Assembly (NCBI GenBank): GCA_938035125.1
Contig: CALHNS010000019.1
Span: 89,403 to 153,402, forward strand
Source: an uncultured Granulosicoccaceae bacterium
GTDB lineage: Bacteria > Pseudomonadota > Gammaproteobacteria > Granulosicoccales > Granulosicoccaceae
DNA: 64,000 nt
Reading direction: 5' to 3'
In this document: in pieces, positions 46,746 to 56,030 of the stretch
Position numbering within the stretch: position 1 is the stretch's first letter
Layout: each line of letters begins with the position of its first letter
Notes under the pieces: model-generated
Told to the model about the DNA's origin: nothing
Seen by the model: only the letters and a program-made list of their open reading frames with translations
Database searches by the model: none
Made by a program: the position numbers and the translations under genes

Positions 46746-47945
46746 GTGACTGACACAGCCCCAGGCTTCAGTTCGAAGCCCGACGTGCGCCCACAAGACG
46801 CACGCTTCTCATCAGGTCCTTGCCGTAAACACCCCGGCTGGGCTCTCTCTTCCTTCAATACCGATCACTTAGGCCGCAGCCACCGTGCTAAAGCGCCAAA
46901 AGCTCGACTTGCCGAGGCTATTACCCGTTCTGCAGACCTTTTAGGGCTTCCAGACGACTGGAAACTAGCCATTGTCCCTGCCTCCGATACGGGCGCATTT
47001 GAAATGGCCATGTGGTCATTACTTGGGTCTCGCGCGGTCGATGCGTTTGTGTGGGAAAGTTTTTCAAAAGATTGGGCCGATGATCTTAAAACGCTTAACC
47101 TGCCCGATTTACATGTTTATGAAGCCGATTACGGACGATTACCCAATTTAGAACAAGCAAATCCTGAACACGATACTGTGTTTGTGTTTAACGGCACCAC
47201 CAGCGGTGTGCGAGTTCCCCACCTAGATTGGATAAAAACCAGCCGAGCAGGCCTTGTTTTGTGCGATGCCACTTCGGCGGCATTTTCAATGGATATCGAC
47301 TTCAGTAAAGTTGATGTGCTGACGTGGTCTTGGCAGAAAGTTCTTGGAAGTGAAGCTGCACACGGCATGTTGGCTCTTAGCCCGCGGGCGGTTGAACGAT
47401 TAGAAACGCAGAAACCGGATCGCGCCTTACCCAAAATATTCCGTTTAACGAAAAAAGACAAACTCAATGAGGGCATTTTTTCAGGCACAACAATCAACAC
47501 ACCCAGTATGTTGGCTCTAGAAGATTTGCACTCAGCATTAGATTGGGCAGAAGGTGAAGGCGGCATAGCAGCGCTTAAAGATCGCACCGATCAAAACTTC
47601 CAAACATTGAATAACTGGGTACAAAAAACTGATTGGATTGATTGGCTAGCAGAAAGTGCCGATACCCGGTCACCAACGGCAATGTGTTTGAAAATCGTTG
47701 ACTCAACGTTTACTCAATTGAGCATTGATGAACAACAAACGCACATTAAATCAATGATGCAATGGTTAGATGCAGAAGCCGTAGCCTTTGATATTGGAAG
47801 TTATCCCAGTGCTCCGCCAGGATTTCGAATCTGGGGTGGTGCAACCGTTGAAGCTAGCGACATCAAAGCACTCACCCCTTGGCTTGACTGGGCATTCGCT
47901 CAAACCATTAATTCCATTACACAAAAAAAAGCGGGAGCTGTATAA
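46746..47945 (+). CDS. serC: Phosphoserine aminotransferase, SerC_2 type
   Basis: 399 residues from a GTG. This is the subtype common in Alphaproteobacteria, unlike E. coli SerC: it has FSSGPCRKHPGW near the start, and the PLP Lys in DVLTWSWQKVLGSEAAHGM. It converts 3-phosphohydroxypyruvate and glutamate to phosphoserine. It is followed immediately by serA (stop and start adjacent), which makes its substrate. Confidence 0.9.
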   Translation: MTDTAPGFSSKPDVRPQDARFSSGPCRKHPGWALSSFNTDHLGRSHRAKAPKARLAEAITRSADLLGLPDDWKLAIVPASDTGAFEMAMWSLLGSRAVDAFVWESFSKDWADDLKTLNLPDLHVYEADYGRLPNLEQANPEHDTVFVFNGTTSGVRVPHLDWIKTSRAGLVLCDATSAAFSMDIDFSKVDVLTWSWQKVLGSEAAHGMLALSPRAVERLETQKPDRALPKIFRLTKKDKLNEGIFSGTTINTPSMLALEDLHSALDWAEGEGGIAALKDRTDQNFQTLNNWVQKTDWIDWLAESADTRSPTAMCLKIVDSTFTQLSIDEQQTHIKSMMQWLDAEAVAFDIGSYPSAPPGFRIWGGATVEASDIKALTPWLDWAFAQTINSITQKKAGAV

Positions 47946-49538
47946 ATGGCTAAACCACGTGTATTAATTTCTGATTCTATGTCAAGCCTTGCGGTAGCTG
48001 TATTTGAAGAGCGAGGGTTGGACGTAGTAAGTTCTTCCAAACTATCACCCGAAGAATTAAAAGACACCATCGGTGACTTTGACGGATTAGCCATGCGCTC
48101 TTCTACAAACGTTACAGCAGAACTTTTGGAATCGGCCACGCGTTTACGCGTTGTGGGCAGAGCAGGTATTGGCGTAGACAATATCGATGTACCAGCCTGC
48201 ACAGCGCGCGGCATTGTGGTGATGAACACCCCATTTGGCAACGCCATTACAACCGCAGAACACGCTATGGCCATGATGTTGTCACTAGCTCGCCACATTC
48301 CGCAAGCCAGCGCATCAACTCATGAAGGAAAATGGGAAAAATCAAAATTCATGGGCATGGAACTCACTGGAAAGCTTTTAGGTTTGGTGGGCGCCGGTAA
48401 CATCGGTTCTATTGTTGCCCAAAAAGCGATTGGTTACGGGTTACGAGTACAAGCGTATGACCCTTACCTTACTGAAGAACGCGCTGCGAAACTCGGTGTT
48501 ACCAAGGTGGAATTGGAAACGTTATTAGATACGTCCGACATCATCTCTTTACATGTACCCAAAACTAAAGAGACCGCCAATATCATTGATGCCAGCGCGA
48601 TCAATCGCATGAAAAAAGGCTCTATGCTCATTAACTGCGCGCGCGGCGGCTTAGTCGATGAATTAGCACTTAAGGTGGCTCTAGACAGCGGGCATCTTCG
48701 CGGCGCAGCCTTAGATGTTTTCGAAGTGGAGCCAGCGAAAGAAAACCCGCTTTTTGGCACCCCTAATTTAATCTGTACACCGCACCTAGGGGCTGCAACC
48801 ACGGAAGCACAGGAAAAAGTTGCTGTGCAAGTGGCCGAGCAAATGAGTGAATATTTACTCAATGATGCCATCACCAATGCGCTTAACGCACCCAACTTAA
48901 GCGCTGAAGAAGCACGGCAGTTAAAGCCTTATTTACAACTGGCACAGCGCTTAGGCTCATTCGTAGGGCAACTCAACCAGGACCCGATAAAATCACTCAC
49001 TGTTACTTACGCAGGCGATATTATTTCGTTAAACACCGAGCCTTTAACCACCCAGGTAACCCAATCTTTATTGGAAAAACATCACAGCTCGGTGAATGCG
49101 GTGAATGCTCGGGAAGTCGCTCGAGATAAAAACATCGATGTGATCGATGCGCACAATGATGGTTCGGACGAATATCAATGCCGTATTACGGTAAGCATTG
49201 AAACCGATAAATCCACACGCCATATCGCCGGCACTTTAATAAGAAACCGGCCACGAGTCATCGATGTAAAAGGCATCGCGTTAGAATCAGAATTGGGTGA
49301 GCATATGGTGTACATCACTAATGAGGATACACCCGGTGTGATTGGGTCTATCGGCACGACGGCTGGAGGCGCTGGTATAAATATCGCCAACCTGCACTTA
49401 GGTCGTAATGCAGAAGGAACCAGCGCGATCGCTCTATTAGAAGTTGATGACGAAGTATCTACTGATGAAATAGCGGCACTGCAAGCCATCCAAGGCATTA
49501 CTGATGTGCGATATCTGCATTTTCCAGCATTAACTTAA
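47946..49538 (+). CDS. serA: D-3-phosphoglycerate dehydrogenase, long form with ACT domain
   Basis: A 530-residue enzyme for the first step of serine synthesis. NAD-binding GLVGAGNIGSIVAQKAIGYG (about 140-160), the INCARGGLVDE loop, and the catalytic His in TPHLGAATTEAQEKVA are present. An intervening ASB-type domain (about 320-450) and a C-terminal ACT domain (about 455-530) suggest serine feedback. It forms an operon with serC and ends at a strong terminator. Confidence 0.95.
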   Translation: MAKPRVLISDSMSSLAVAVFEERGLDVVSSSKLSPEELKDTIGDFDGLAMRSSTNVTAELLESATRLRVVGRAGIGVDNIDVPACTARGIVVMNTPFGNAITTAEHAMAMMLSLARHIPQASASTHEGKWEKSKFMGMELTGKLLGLVGAGNIGSIVAQKAIGYGLRVQAYDPYLTEERAAKLGVTKVELETLLDTSDIISLHVPKTKETANIIDASAINRMKKGSMLINCARGGLVDELALKVALDSGHLRGAALDVFEVEPAKENPLFGTPNLICTPHLGAATTEAQEKVAVQVAEQMSEYLLNDAITNALNAPNLSAEEARQLKPYLQLAQRLGSFVGQLNQDPIKSLTVTYAGDIISLNTEPLTTQVTQSLLEKHHSSVNAVNAREVARDKNIDVIDAHNDGSDEYQCRITVSIETDKSTRHIAGTLIRNRPRVIDVKGIALESELGEHMVYITNEDTPGVIGSIGTTAGGAGINIANLHLGRNAEGTSAIALLEVDDEVSTDEIAALQAIQGITDVRYLHFPALT

Positions 49539-49555
49539 TGATGGTATAGCTCAAA

Positions 49556-49602
49556 GATCAGCCCGAAGGGTTATAGTTTGCATTTAGGGCTGATCATTTT
49601 TT
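49556..49602 (+). terminator. Rho-independent terminator after serA
   Basis: GATCAGCCC pairs perfectly with GGGCTGATC across a 22-base loop and is followed by A and six T. It ends the serC-serA transcript just before the ribosome site AAGGA of the next gene. Confidence 0.8.
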
Positions 49603-49615
49603 AAGGATTGTTGTT

Positions 49616-50113
49616 ATGGAAGAGTCGATTAAAGAGGCTATTAAAGCCGCTCGTGAATCACTAGATAAACTCGATACCGTTTTTGAAAACCTAGTCGATG
49701 ACTTACCCGATCAAGCGCAAGATGCTCAAAAAAGAAGCCGCGTGGTGATGAAAAAAATTCGTGAAGAATTAGATAAGGCTGCTGATAAGGCCGAAGTAGG
49801 CTTAGAGGAAGCCGAACTGCAGGCAAATCTTGGTTTAATGGAGGCTAAGGAACGTATCGAAGCCACACGTCCTGTCGTGGAAGAGTATCTAAAAGATGCG
49901 GCAGAAAAATCAAAAACGATTATGGATGAAGCTGAATTAAAGGCAAAACTTGCCGCCATGGAAGCTGAGGATTTTTGGGAAACTCGCGGTAAAGATATGA
50001 GTGAAGAATTCAAAAAATCAGCAGAAACCATGGCCTCAGTTGCCGCAGAAGCTGCCACCGATATTCAGTCGCGCTTAGAGCGTTGGGTAAAAACATTTGA
50101 ACCCAAACCCTAG
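49616..50113 (+). CDS. Alanine/glutamate-rich coiled-coil protein
   Basis: A 165-residue cytosolic, almost wholly helical protein with an AAGGA ribosome site. Heptad-like patterning runs throughout, and an internal repeat is visible (EAELQANLGLMEAKE and EAELKAKLAAMEAED, about 40 residues apart). There is no signal peptide. The family is not recognised; a structural or stress role is possible but unsupported. Confidence 0.75.
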   Translation: MEESIKEAIKAARESLDKLDTVFENLVDDLPDQAQDAQKRSRVVMKKIREELDKAADKAEVGLEEAELQANLGLMEAKERIEATRPVVEEYLKDAAEKSKTIMDEAELKAKLAAMEAEDFWETRGKDMSEEFKKSAETMASVAAEAATDIQSRLERWVKTFEPKP

Positions 50114-50169
50114 TGCTCTTGTTAGCTATAAGTGATGTTGTTATCCATAAACGCTAATTGCAACTGGTA

Positions 50170-51060
50170 ATGCAAAAATCGTCATTATGGTTGGCTATAG
50201 GTTGCATGGCGTTAGGCATGGTCTTTATACCCATGGGCGATGGAATCGCTAAACACCTTCAAAACGTCTCACACTACACACCTACTATGTTGTCTTGGTC
50301 GCGCTTTGCCATTGGCGCGCTGTTGGTGCTGCCATGGGCATTAGCCACAAAGCAGCTCCCCTCACTCGCCACATCGAACCGATCATTTTGGATTAAGCAA
50401 TGCGTGCGAGGCTTATTAATCGCTGCAACCGTCACCATGATTGTTACGGCCGTTGGCCTAAGCCCGATTGCCGATGTGTTTGGTGCTTTTTTCATAGGCC
50501 CTGGCATCTCGGTCATTCTTGCGCATTATCTTTTAAGAGTGCCTGCCAAAGTAACCGACTGGATGGCTGTGGTGATCGGGTTTGTTGGCGTACTCATGGT
50601 GGTACAACCCACCGGTGACATTAGCCCCGGGATTCCTTGGGCCTTGGCATCGGGTTGTTGTTACGGTGCGTTCTTAGTGGCCACTCGATGGGCATCGGGC
50701 TCTGGCCCTCCCATCGCACAGTTGGCAGCACAATTTTCTATCGCAACGATCGCCCTAATGCCATTAGGATTACCTGGTTTTTTCTCTCAAGGATTGGTGC
50801 AGCCGGGCTGGATTTTCGCATCGGCATTCTTATCCGGTTCGGCTAATTTACTGTCTATTCTGGCGCTATCAGCGGTGGGTAATGCGGTACTGGCCCCCGT
50901 AGTTTACTTACAAGTTGTGTCTGCAACCCTTGTCGGCCTCATCGCCTTTGGCACAATTCCCAATCAGCTTACAGCCCTAGGACTGCTACTGATTGTGGCC
51001 ACTGGAATTTTCCAAGCCATAAGCCACCATCTGGCAGATGACAACCCCAAACGGACGTGA
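50170..51060 (+). CDS. EamA/DMT-family transporter
   Basis: 296 residues from the ATG at 50170 (a TTG at 50158 adds four). It has ten hydrophobic segments in two EamA repeats, the first ending around FVGVLMVVQPTGD. Such inner-membrane proteins usually export metabolites or amino acids. No substrate evidence exists here. Confidence 0.85.
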   Translation: MQKSSLWLAIGCMALGMVFIPMGDGIAKHLQNVSHYTPTMLSWSRFAIGALLVLPWALATKQLPSLATSNRSFWIKQCVRGLLIAATVTMIVTAVGLSPIADVFGAFFIGPGISVILAHYLLRVPAKVTDWMAVVIGFVGVLMVVQPTGDISPGIPWALASGCCYGAFLVATRWASGSGPPIAQLAAQFSIATIALMPLGLPGFFSQGLVQPGWIFASAFLSGSANLLSILALSAVGNAVLAPVVYLQVVSATLVGLIAFGTIPNQLTALGLLLIVATGIFQAISHHLADDNPKRT

Positions 51061-51103
51061 CACACTAACAACATTCTAGAAAAAGCGCGAACAGGAAAAA
51101 ATT

Positions 51104-51946
51104 ATGGCGAACGGCAGCTGTCTGTGTGGCACGGTAAAATTCAGCGTTAGCGACGATGCATCCAATATGTCGCACTGCCATTGCTCTATGTGCCGAAAAA
51201 TCCACGGTTCATTGTTTGCCACCTATTACGATAGCTCTGAACTGACCATAACCTCAGGCCAACAGGCCATAGAAACCTACGAATCCTCACCAGGGTTCAT
51301 ACGCTCCTTTTGCAATCAATGCGGCTCTACCTTGCCGGAAACTTCTAACCAAGGTGATGGGAAGGTGTACGTGCCAGCGGGGCTGATGGACGATGATCCA
51401 GGCATACGCCCCGAAGCTCATATTTTCGCAGAATCCAAAGCATCCTGTTACACCATATCCGATACCTTGCCACAACACGAACACTACGGAGATAACGATC
51501 TGTCACGCGTTGTCGATGTTCCAGAGCCTACTGAGAAAGAAGGCTTCGTTACCGGTGGGTGCCAATGCGGTGCTGTAAATTTTGAATACGAAGGCGCACC
51601 CGGCATGATGATGAATTGCCATTGCAGCCGTTGCCGAAAAGTTAAGGGGGCTGCCCATGCCACCAACGCGTTTGTGTCTGGCGATAAATTAAGCTTTACC
51701 AGCGGCGAAGACAACATAACTAACTACGCTCACGAAGGCGCCAAGGTATTTGGTAACGCATTTTGTAAAACTTGTGGTTCTTCCGTGCCTCGCGCCCGTG
51801 CTGACGGCAGCATGTACAACGTGCCGGTGGGCAGTTTGAATCAAGCCCCAGGGGTAGAAGCTAAAGGGCACATTTTTATCGGTTCCAAAGCGCCTTGGTT
51901 TGAAGTAACTGAAGACAAACCACAGTGGGATGAAATGCCAACCTAA
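51104..51946 (+). CDS. Tandem GFA (Mss4-like) domain protein
   Basis: A 280-residue protein with two GFA domains back to back. Each has the zinc set C-x-C, C-x-C-x-x-C, C-x-x-C: GSCLCGTVKF/SHCHCSMCRK/FCNQCGS, then GGCQCGAVNF/NCHCSRCRK/FCKTCGS. Most family members are single-domain; the family name refers to a glutathione-dependent formaldehyde-activating enzyme, but most members are uncharacterised. Confidence 0.88.
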   Translation: MANGSCLCGTVKFSVSDDASNMSHCHCSMCRKIHGSLFATYYDSSELTITSGQQAIETYESSPGFIRSFCNQCGSTLPETSNQGDGKVYVPAGLMDDDPGIRPEAHIFAESKASCYTISDTLPQHEHYGDNDLSRVVDVPEPTEKEGFVTGGCQCGAVNFEYEGAPGMMMNCHCSRCRKVKGAAHATNAFVSGDKLSFTSGEDNITNYAHEGAKVFGNAFCKTCGSSVPRARADGSMYNVPVGSLNQAPGVEAKGHIFIGSKAPWFEVTEDKPQWDEMPT

Positions 51947-52032
51947 GGGACATATCGCCAAAAAACACCCATGAAGTGGTTAGATTCGGCGCTGTTTTTG
52001 CGTGTAATCTGCAGGTTAAACAGCAAATCACC

Positions 52033-52730
52033 ATGGTCACCTGCCCCTATTTTGACTCCCAAACAAAATGCTCACTATCATTTTTAATGCTAGTTTCTGC
52101 GCTCGTGGGTTGTGGCAACAGCACTACACTCGATGAATCAGTATTGTCTGAGGCTGTTAATCAACCCTCTGACACCCTGCTTGTAAGCGATGATTTCATA
52201 GCCGATTCCCAATCCTCCATACTGACCGGAAATTTCATTGACGGTAATGTGGAAGGGTTAAATTTCAACACAGAATCCCAATCGGGCACAACCAACTCAC
52301 TAGGTGAATATCAGTACATCGAAGGTGAGACAATCACTTTCTCGATTGGCTCTTTAGTGTTTCCAACAGTGCCAGCCGCTATGGTTTTAACGCCCTTTCA
52401 ATTAGCATCGGGAAGTGCGAATCAATTACCCACCACATTAAACATAGCCCGATTGCTTCAATCGTTAGATGATGATGGCAACCCAGACAACGGCATTCGA
52501 ATACCTGCTCAAGCTAGGTTAAGTGCCGTTCCAGTGAACTTCGACATCAGCCCCATTGAATTTGAAAATAATCCTAATGTGATCAATCTAATTGCGAATT
52601 CAGGGTCGGTAACGACTACTTTAATCCAGCGAAGCAAGATGAGTTTTACAATGATGGGGTTTACTCAATAGATTTTTATCGATTAAGTTTGACACCTACA
52701 CTACCGAGTTATACCGGTATGTGTAAATGA
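52033..52730 (+). pseudogene. Lipoprotein with probable C-terminal frameshift
   Basis: Begins best at ATG 52033 (lipobox ALVGC, Cys27); a longer in-frame start exists at 51976. The body GNFIDGNVEGLNFNTESQSG and GETITFSIGSL matches a widespread family of gammaproteobacterial surface lipoproteins. The open frame stops at 52671 after an atypical tail (QRSKMSFTMMG). Shifting by one base at about 52620 continues for 35 codons to a stop at 52728-52730 (NPAKQDEFYNDGVYSIDFYR), which is a better continuation of the protein. The family usually continues further, so the gene is frameshifted or truncated. Confidence 0.55.
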
Positions 52731-52743
52731 CTTAGCCTGCATT

Positions 52744-55700
52744 TTATAAATTAGTAGTTTCTAAAGAAACAGAAGACCCCAGAGCTTGTTTTATACTTTG
52801 CTCCAACATCAAGGGGCTCAGTTCTACTTTATTGATATACATAGCTGAATCTTCAATTTTAGTACTATCGGCTAACTTGTCCCTATCATAATCAACTACT
52901 TGTATTACCGGAACGCTATATTCTCTTTGGTTTGATCTTTTCAAAAAATCGGCATCACTGGAAAGCGCCAACTTGTAATCGAGAAAGCATACATCGATAT
53001 CTTGGGTTTCTATCGCGCCCATCGCTGATTCCACTGAGTCAGCCTCAAATACGGTCACTGATACTGAGGTGATGAGGCTTAAATAATTCGTAATTGAAGA
53101 GCGACTATTCGAATCGTTATCCACGACTAACACATTCAAGATAGGATGCTGATGGCTTCGATTTTCACTGGCTAAGCGTCTACGTTTCTGCTTTTTTAAT
53201 TGCTCAGCATCACTGAGCGTTCTGTGGGATAAGTCAGCTACCGATATGATGCAACCTTTACGTCCACCTGAATCTGAAGATTTATAAGGTACTAATTTTA
53301 CTTGCACTAATTCGCCCGAAATCGAAAACACTTCACGACGAATAGAACGCAAATTTGACATAACACGCCGTATGTCTTCAAACAACTCGGGGTACTTTAA
53401 GTCATGAGAGATGTGCTCAAGAGGCCGCCCTACATCTGAAGGCATTGTATTGAAAAATCGTCGGGCCACCTCAGTTAAGCGACGAATACAAGCATTCTCA
53501 TCTAAGAACACGATGCCAATTGCGGTACTAAATAACACATTATCTAAATCATCATTCGCCACAGTCAGTTCGGTTATTTTTTCTTGAAACTCACTGTTTA
53601 CAGTAAAAAGTTCCTCGTTGACCGATTGCAACTCTTCATTCGTACTTTGCAATTCTTCATTTGATGACATCAGCTCTTCATTTGCCGACTGAAGCTCTTC
53701 GTTCGTACTTTCAAGCTCCTCGTTAGTTGCCTGCAGATGCTCTTGCTTATGCAAAATATCGTTTTCTAAATCACGAATTCGCTGACTTGTTTGAGCATTG
53801 ATATTAAAACTGGGGGCATCTTTACGCTCCACCGCCAGCTCTTTGCTCTCTTCAATGGTTAACGCATAGTAAGCAGGGCCGTCACTACCAGGCTCAAAAA
53901 ACTCTGCTCGAAAAGTTAAAGAAACAGATTCACCATTCAAATCGATCATCACATTTTCATAAATAACTGGTGAACGAGTAGATTTCGCTTTAGCGAGCGC
54001 TGTGTCCAATGTCATCGACATTTCCGGCACAACCATGTCTTGAATTCGAGTGGATACACGGCCAGCAGTCATACTATGCATGTATTTACCTGCATTTCCA
54101 TAAACATGCATAGCTTGACAGTCAGCATTTAAAATAACGCAAGCGCCTAACATCGAATTTATCAGGCTATCTTTAACATGATCGTAACTGGCATCCCTGC
54201 CCTGGTGGTTACGATAATTTCTTAACAAGCTCGATACCGGGGGAATGCCTAATCGAGGCGGCTTATCCGCAACCGGTTGACGAAGAATACTTCCCATCGG
54301 CAATTTTAAATTGCTAATTTTCTTGTACACGCGTGAACTGTCATCAATCGCTTCAAAATAATCTCTTAATTCACCAATTGATTCGGAACTTCCAAAGAAA
54401 ATGGGTGCATCCGGCTTCAATGAAAAATGGAAGCTAGAGAGTACTTTTTTCTGCGCAGTATGCTGGAAATAAATTAATACGTTACGACATGAAATAAAAT
54501 CTATATTCGAGAACGGTGGGTCAGTAATCATATTGTGGTTTGCAAACACCACCAATTTTCGTAAAAACGTGCGTACTTCAAACCCACCATGAATCTCTTG
54601 AAAATACTTTTCCAGATAAGCAGGCGGTACTTCATTAAGTATTTCTCTTGAGTATTGTCCTGCCGAAGCTTCAGCCATTGCACCGTTATCCACATCGGTG
54701 GCGAACACTTTCAATTTTAATTCTTTACCTGAATTCTCAATTGCCTCATGGAACAGCATCGCTATCGAATAGGGCTCTTCACCGGTCGAAGCTCCTGCTA
54801 CCCACACTCGCAATTCTTGACCTTCGCTAGCTTTCTCAACAACACGAGAAATAACTTGCTGCTCTACTAATTTAAATGCTTCAGTATCGCGAAAAAACTG
54901 AGTTACATTGATTAGTAATTCACGCCCGAGAATTTGAATCTCTCGAACCGATTCTTCTAACAGCGCATGATATTCACGCAGCGTGTGAAGATGATTAATG
55001 CCAATTCGCTGTTCAATTCTTCGAGCAACGGTCGTTGCTTTGTAGTATGAAAAATCGATACCACATTCCATTCGAAGTAAATCGAAAATATGCTTCATGA
55101 CATCAGTGTCTTGCTCAAGCTCTTTTTTAAAAGGGGTGTGCTTATCTAGGATTCTCGGGTGCTTTGCAAATCGTACTAAATGCTCGGCAATACCTTCAGG
55201 TGCTAATGTGAAGTCAGCCAAACCTGTTTGGATGGCGCTTATCGGCATGCCATTAAATTTGGCCGATTCTGGATCTTGGACTAATACCAAGCCTCCCCCT
55301 TCTTTGATCGCTTTCAATCCACGGCTGCCGTCACTACCCGTACCTGAAAATATGGCGGCAACTGATCGGTCTTTTGCATCGACTGCAAGGGATTTGAAAA
55401 ACACATCGATAGGCAGATTAATTCCTTTACTGATCACTTGATCATCAATAAAGAGCCTGCCATTCTCCAAACGCATCGCTTTTCGGGCCGGCATTAAATA
55501 AACGCAATTCGGCTTAGCAACCACTCCGTTGTTCACATTTTGAACAGGCATATCCGTGTGCTTCGCCAGCAATTCATCCATCAAACTTTTAAAATCTGGA
55601 GATAAATGCTGCACAACGATGTAGGTGCAGTTAGTGGTGCTAGGCAGAGCATCGAAAAAATCGCAGAGAGCTTCAAGCCCGCCAGCAGAGGCACCAATAC

Positions 55701-55794
55701 CAACAAACAGAGATGGGCTCATGTTTTGGCTGTTGGAATCGTTGGCGTTTTGCGCCACTTTCGCATTCTTAGAGCGGGTTAACGTCGTTTCCAT
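52744..55794 (-). CDS. CheB-CheR-PAS-receiver hybrid protein
   Basis: A 1016-residue signalling protein. It has a CheB methylesterase domain (about 28-215; GASAGG, VVQHLSPD, FSGTGSDGSRG), a CheR methyltransferase domain (about 220-495; VWVAGASTGEEPYSIAM, NVLIYF), a long coiled coil of EELQSxNEEL repeats (about 678-740), a PAS domain (about 740-860) and a C-terminal receiver (about 885-1010; VVDNDS, FLDYKL). The CheB and CheR catalytic residues look intact. There is no histidine-kinase domain and no chemoreceptor next to it. It faces the same way as the GGDEF-EAL gene upstream. Target is unknown. Confidence 0.9.
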   Translation of the reverse strand: METTLTRSKNAKVAQNANDSNSQNMSPSLFVGIGASAGGLEALCDFFDALPSTTNCTYIVVQHLSPDFKSLMDELLAKHTDMPVQNVNNGVVAKPNCVYLMPARKAMRLENGRLFIDDQVISKGINLPIDVFFKSLAVDAKDRSVAAIFSGTGSDGSRGLKAIKEGGGLVLVQDPESAKFNGMPISAIQTGLADFTLAPEGIAEHLVRFAKHPRILDKHTPFKKELEQDTDVMKHIFDLLRMECGIDFSYYKATTVARRIEQRIGINHLHTLREYHALLEESVREIQILGRELLINVTQFFRDTEAFKLVEQQVISRVVEKASEGQELRVWVAGASTGEEPYSIAMLFHEAIENSGKELKLKVFATDVDNGAMAEASAGQYSREILNEVPPAYLEKYFQEIHGGFEVRTFLRKLVVFANHNMITDPPFSNIDFISCRNVLIYFQHTAQKKVLSSFHFSLKPDAPIFFGSSESIGELRDYFEAIDDSSRVYKKISNLKLPMGSILRQPVADKPPRLGIPPVSSLLRNYRNHQGRDASYDHVKDSLINSMLGACVILNADCQAMHVYGNAGKYMHSMTAGRVSTRIQDMVVPEMSMTLDTALAKAKSTRSPVIYENVMIDLNGESVSLTFRAEFFEPGSDGPAYYALTIEESKELAVERKDAPSFNINAQTSQRIRDLENDILHKQEHLQATNEELESTNEELQSANEELMSSNEELQSTNEELQSVNEELFTVNSEFQEKITELTVANDDLDNVLFSTAIGIVFLDENACIRRLTEVARRFFNTMPSDVGRPLEHISHDLKYPELFEDIRRVMSNLRSIRREVFSISGELVQVKLVPYKSSDSGGRKGCIISVADLSHRTLSDAEQLKKQKRRRLASENRSHQHPILNVLVVDNDSNSRSSITNYLSLITSVSVTVFEADSVESAMGAIETQDIDVCFLDYKLALSSDADFLKRSNQREYSVPVIQVVDYDRDKLADSTKIEDSAMYINKVELSPLMLEQSIKQALGSSVSLETTNL

Positions 55795-56030
55795 TTTCCT
55801 GCTCGCCTTCGTTGCTCTAAATCATCGCTCGTTGTTTATTGTGATTAAGCAAGTGTCATTTTTCTTTGAAGGCATCTCAGTGCTCGCCGCTGAAAATCAG
55901 ACACAGTGTCTATCGTATATTACGCACGCATGTGTAAATCGCGATTGTCACTTTTAAGAAGGGTATATTATTGGAGCATTACGTAAAATGCAAGCAGAAC
56001 TGAGATTACAAAAGTCTAGCGGACTTCGGC

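Noticed and set aside
53600..53760. DNA repeat inside the CheB-CheR hybrid gene
   Set aside because: The near-repeats encode the coiled-coil EELQSxNEEL pattern and are explained by the protein.
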